14,756 nt of DNA, taken from UBA668 sp043721915 (GTDB taxonomy: Bacteria > Actinomycetota > Acidimicrobiia > Acidimicrobiales > Ilumatobacteraceae). The stretch spans positions 1-14,756 of the forward strand of contig JAYSPV010000158.1 in assembly GCA_043721915.1 (NCBI GenBank), in the 5' to 3' direction. Within the stretch, counting starts at the first letter, position 1; every line of letters begins with the position of its first letter. The position numbers were made by a program, and so were the translations under genes. Below are positions 13,344 through 14,756 of this stretch, in pieces. The notes beneath the pieces are model-generated. The model was not told the DNA's origin, ran no database searches, and saw nothing but the letters and a program-made list of their open reading frames with translations.

Positions 13344-14756
13344 GTGAGCACTGCTACGGAACCACTGTTGCCCGTCGAGCACGAGCCGTCCCACGACCCC
13401 GACGAACGGGCCTTGTTCTCGCGGCTCGCTGCGTCGATGGCCCGTCACCGTCGCGCCGTGATCTTGGTGTGGCTGATCGTCACCCTCGCTGCTGCGCCGC
13501 TGGCGATCACGTTGACCGGTGCGCTGTCAGGTGCGGGTTGGGACGCGAAGGGCTCCACCGCCGAACAGGTGCGGATGGAGCTGCGCAAAGACTTCCCCGC
13601 GTTCGGCGCGGAGAACGCGATCGTGGTCTTCCGCCAGGACACCCCGATCGCTGACAACCCGGCAGGGTTGCAGGCACTGACGGCCGAGCTGGCCGACGGG
13701 CCGCGAGTGCTCTCGGTCGTCGACCCGCTGTCGATGCCGCCCGAAGCCGGGATGATCTCGCAAGACGGGCTGACCGCGCTGGTGCCGGTCGAGCAGGAGG
13801 TCGGCGAGGACAAGGACCGACCCGAGGCTGCTGGTGAACTGGGCGCGTTCGTCGGTGGGTTGACCCTCGCCGAAGGCGCGCAGGCAGAGGTGACCGGCGA
13901 GTGGCCCGTCTGGGCCGACTTCAACAAGATGAACGAAGAAGCCCTGCACAAGGCAGAGCTGCTCTCCGGCTTGCCGACACTGATCATGTTGTTCATCGCG
14001 TTCGGCGCGCTGCTCGCCGCCGGCATCCCCCTGATCCTCGCCATCGCCGGCATCGCGACCGGCTTCGCATCGCTGCACCTGCTCAGCCTGGTCTCGCCGA
14101 TCTCGGTGTGGTCGATGAACTTCTCGATGATGATCGGCCTCGCTGTCGGCATCGACTACAGCCTGTTCATCGTCTCTCGCTACCGAGAGGAACGTGTGGA
14201 GGGCAAGGACGCGATCAAGGCGATCGAGAACGCGATGTCCACCTCCGGCAAGGCCGTGTTCCTCTCGGCGCTGACGGTCGTGCTCTCGCTCTCCGCGGTG
14301 TTCCTGGTGCCGGTCATGGTCTTCCAGACGATGGCCCTCGGCATGATCATCTCGGTCATCGCCGTTGCCCTGGCCGCGCTCACGCTGCTGCCCGCTGTGC
14401 TGGTCGCGATGGGCGACAAGGTGCTCGTCACCCGCGGCAAGAAGGACCCCGACATCGTCGCCGAAGGCCGCTGGGCCCGCTGGACCGGTGCCGCGCTGCG
14501 CCGCCCGGGCCGCACGTTGACGATCGGCGTCGTGCTGCTCGGTGCGCTGGCCGCCCCGGCGTTCGGGATGAAGCTGGGCATGCCCGGGGCAGGCGTCGTC
14601 GATGAGGGTCGCACCAGCCGTGACGGCTACGACATGGTCGTCGAGTCGTTCGGCCCCGGTGCTGCCGGCCCCGCCTTCGTCACGGTCGATGGTGCCGACG
14701 CCCAGACGGTGATCGATGTGGCAAGCGCCACGGACAACGTCGTCGACGCCCGCGTC
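13344..14756 (+). CDS. MMPL/RND family membrane transporter, 3' partial
   Basis: The first 471 codons run open to the window end. The start is GTG (MSTATEPLLPV…) with AGGAG 8 nt upstream; an in-frame ATG 27 nt earlier is the alternative. A soluble tail of about 35 residues is followed by TM1 (about 39-60), a periplasmic-side domain (about 61-205), and then a TM cluster: LPTLIMLFIAFGALLAAGIP, the segment ending SMMIGLAVGIDYSLFIVSRY (Asp271, the proton-relay Asp of the family), FLSALTVVLSLSAVFLVPV, and MIISVIAVALAALTLLPAVL. After a cytoplasmic loop the second half begins (RTLTIGVVLLGALAAPAFG). This half-repeat layout is typical of actinobacterial MMPL proteins, which export lipids or small molecules by proton antiport. 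Substrate is unknown. The CsoR-type operator suggests induction by copper, another metal, or reactive sulfur. No frameshift is seen. Confidence 0.92.
   Translation, partial: MSTATEPLLPVEHEPSHDPDERALFSRLAASMARHRRAVILVWLIVTLAAAPLAITLTGALSGAGWDAKGSTAEQVRMELRKDFPAFGAENAIVVFRQDTPIADNPAGLQALTAELADGPRVLSVVDPLSMPPEAGMISQDGLTALVPVEQEVGEDKDRPEAAGELGAFVGGLTLAEGAQAEVTGEWPVWADFNKMNEEALHKAELLSGLPTLIMLFIAFGALLAAGIPLILAIAGIATGFASLHLLSLVSPISVWSMNFSMMIGLAVGIDYSLFIVSRYREERVEGKDAIKAIENAMSTSGKAVFLSALTVVLSLSAVFLVPVMVFQTMALGMIISVIAVALAALTLLPAVLVAMGDKVLVTRGKKDPDIVAEGRWARWTGAALRRPGRTLTIGVVLLGALAAPAFGMKLGMPGAGVVDEGRTSRDGYDMVVESFGPGAAGPAFVTVDGADAQTVIDVASATDNVVDARV

Noticed and set aside
1..14756. CRISPR arrays, tRNA/rRNA genes, insertion-sequence transposases, integrases
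   Set aside because: I looked for regularly spaced repeats, tRNA-like cloverleaf ends and transposase motifs and saw none.

Overview
The window is high-GC DNA with G/C-rich third codon positions, GTG starts, TANNNT -10 elements and gene families common in Actinomycetota. It is most likely from a chromosome of a high-GC actinobacterium. An Acidimicrobiia-like lineage is my guess from the zinc-ribbon/kinase/cyclase protein and the WD40-type C-terminal tail; no rRNA or tRNA is present to test this.

Layout. (1) Bases 1-4790, + strand: the C-terminal half of a very large cyclic beta-glucan synthase-like protein (glycoamylase-like domain, two glycosyltransferase-36 type beta-sandwich modules, GH94 phosphorylase domain); its 5' end lies outside the window. 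(2) Bases 5012-9387, - strand: a convergent giant signalling gene encoding double zinc ribbon, Ser/Thr-kinase-like domain, AAA/NACHT-like ATPase, long helical TPR-like region and class III nucleotide cyclase. As given it is broken into three overlapping frames by two single-base shifts. Removing one base at each restores one frame of exactly 1458 codons including stop. (3) Bases 9388-10240: a perfect 20-bp-arm hairpin, one copy of a 47-bp imperfect direct repeat (the other copy is at 4888-4934), and the decayed 3' end of a WD40/regulator-type gene. (4) Bases 10258-10738, + strand: a two-gene cassette with 8-nt overlap that looks like a type II toxin-antitoxin pair. (5) Bases 10767-11600, - strand: a glycosyltransferase-like protein of the surface-polysaccharide type, convergent with the cassette. 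(6) Bases 11872-13146, - strand: an intact AAA_14/DUF4143 ATPase. (7) Bases 13344 to window end, + strand: the N-terminal part of an MMPL/RND membrane transporter. Its promoter carries a near-perfect CsoR/CstR-type operator between the -35 and -10 elements.

The glucan synthase and MMPL transporter are envelope functions. The multidomain kinase-cyclase is probably a cytoplasmic sensor that joins phosphorylation and cyclic-nucleotide output. The stretch from about 9.4 to 13.2 kb (gene relic, toxin-antitoxin pair, surface glycosyltransferase, DUF4143 ATPase) looks like accessory DNA. The most notable points are the five-domain signalling protein with a missing beta-3 lysine, the metal/persulfide-type operator before the MMPL gene, and the repeat pair flanking the signalling gene. 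All reading-frame breaks I could place in the signalling gene and the WD40 relic are of the same kind (one extra base), which leaves open whether they are biological or sequence errors.
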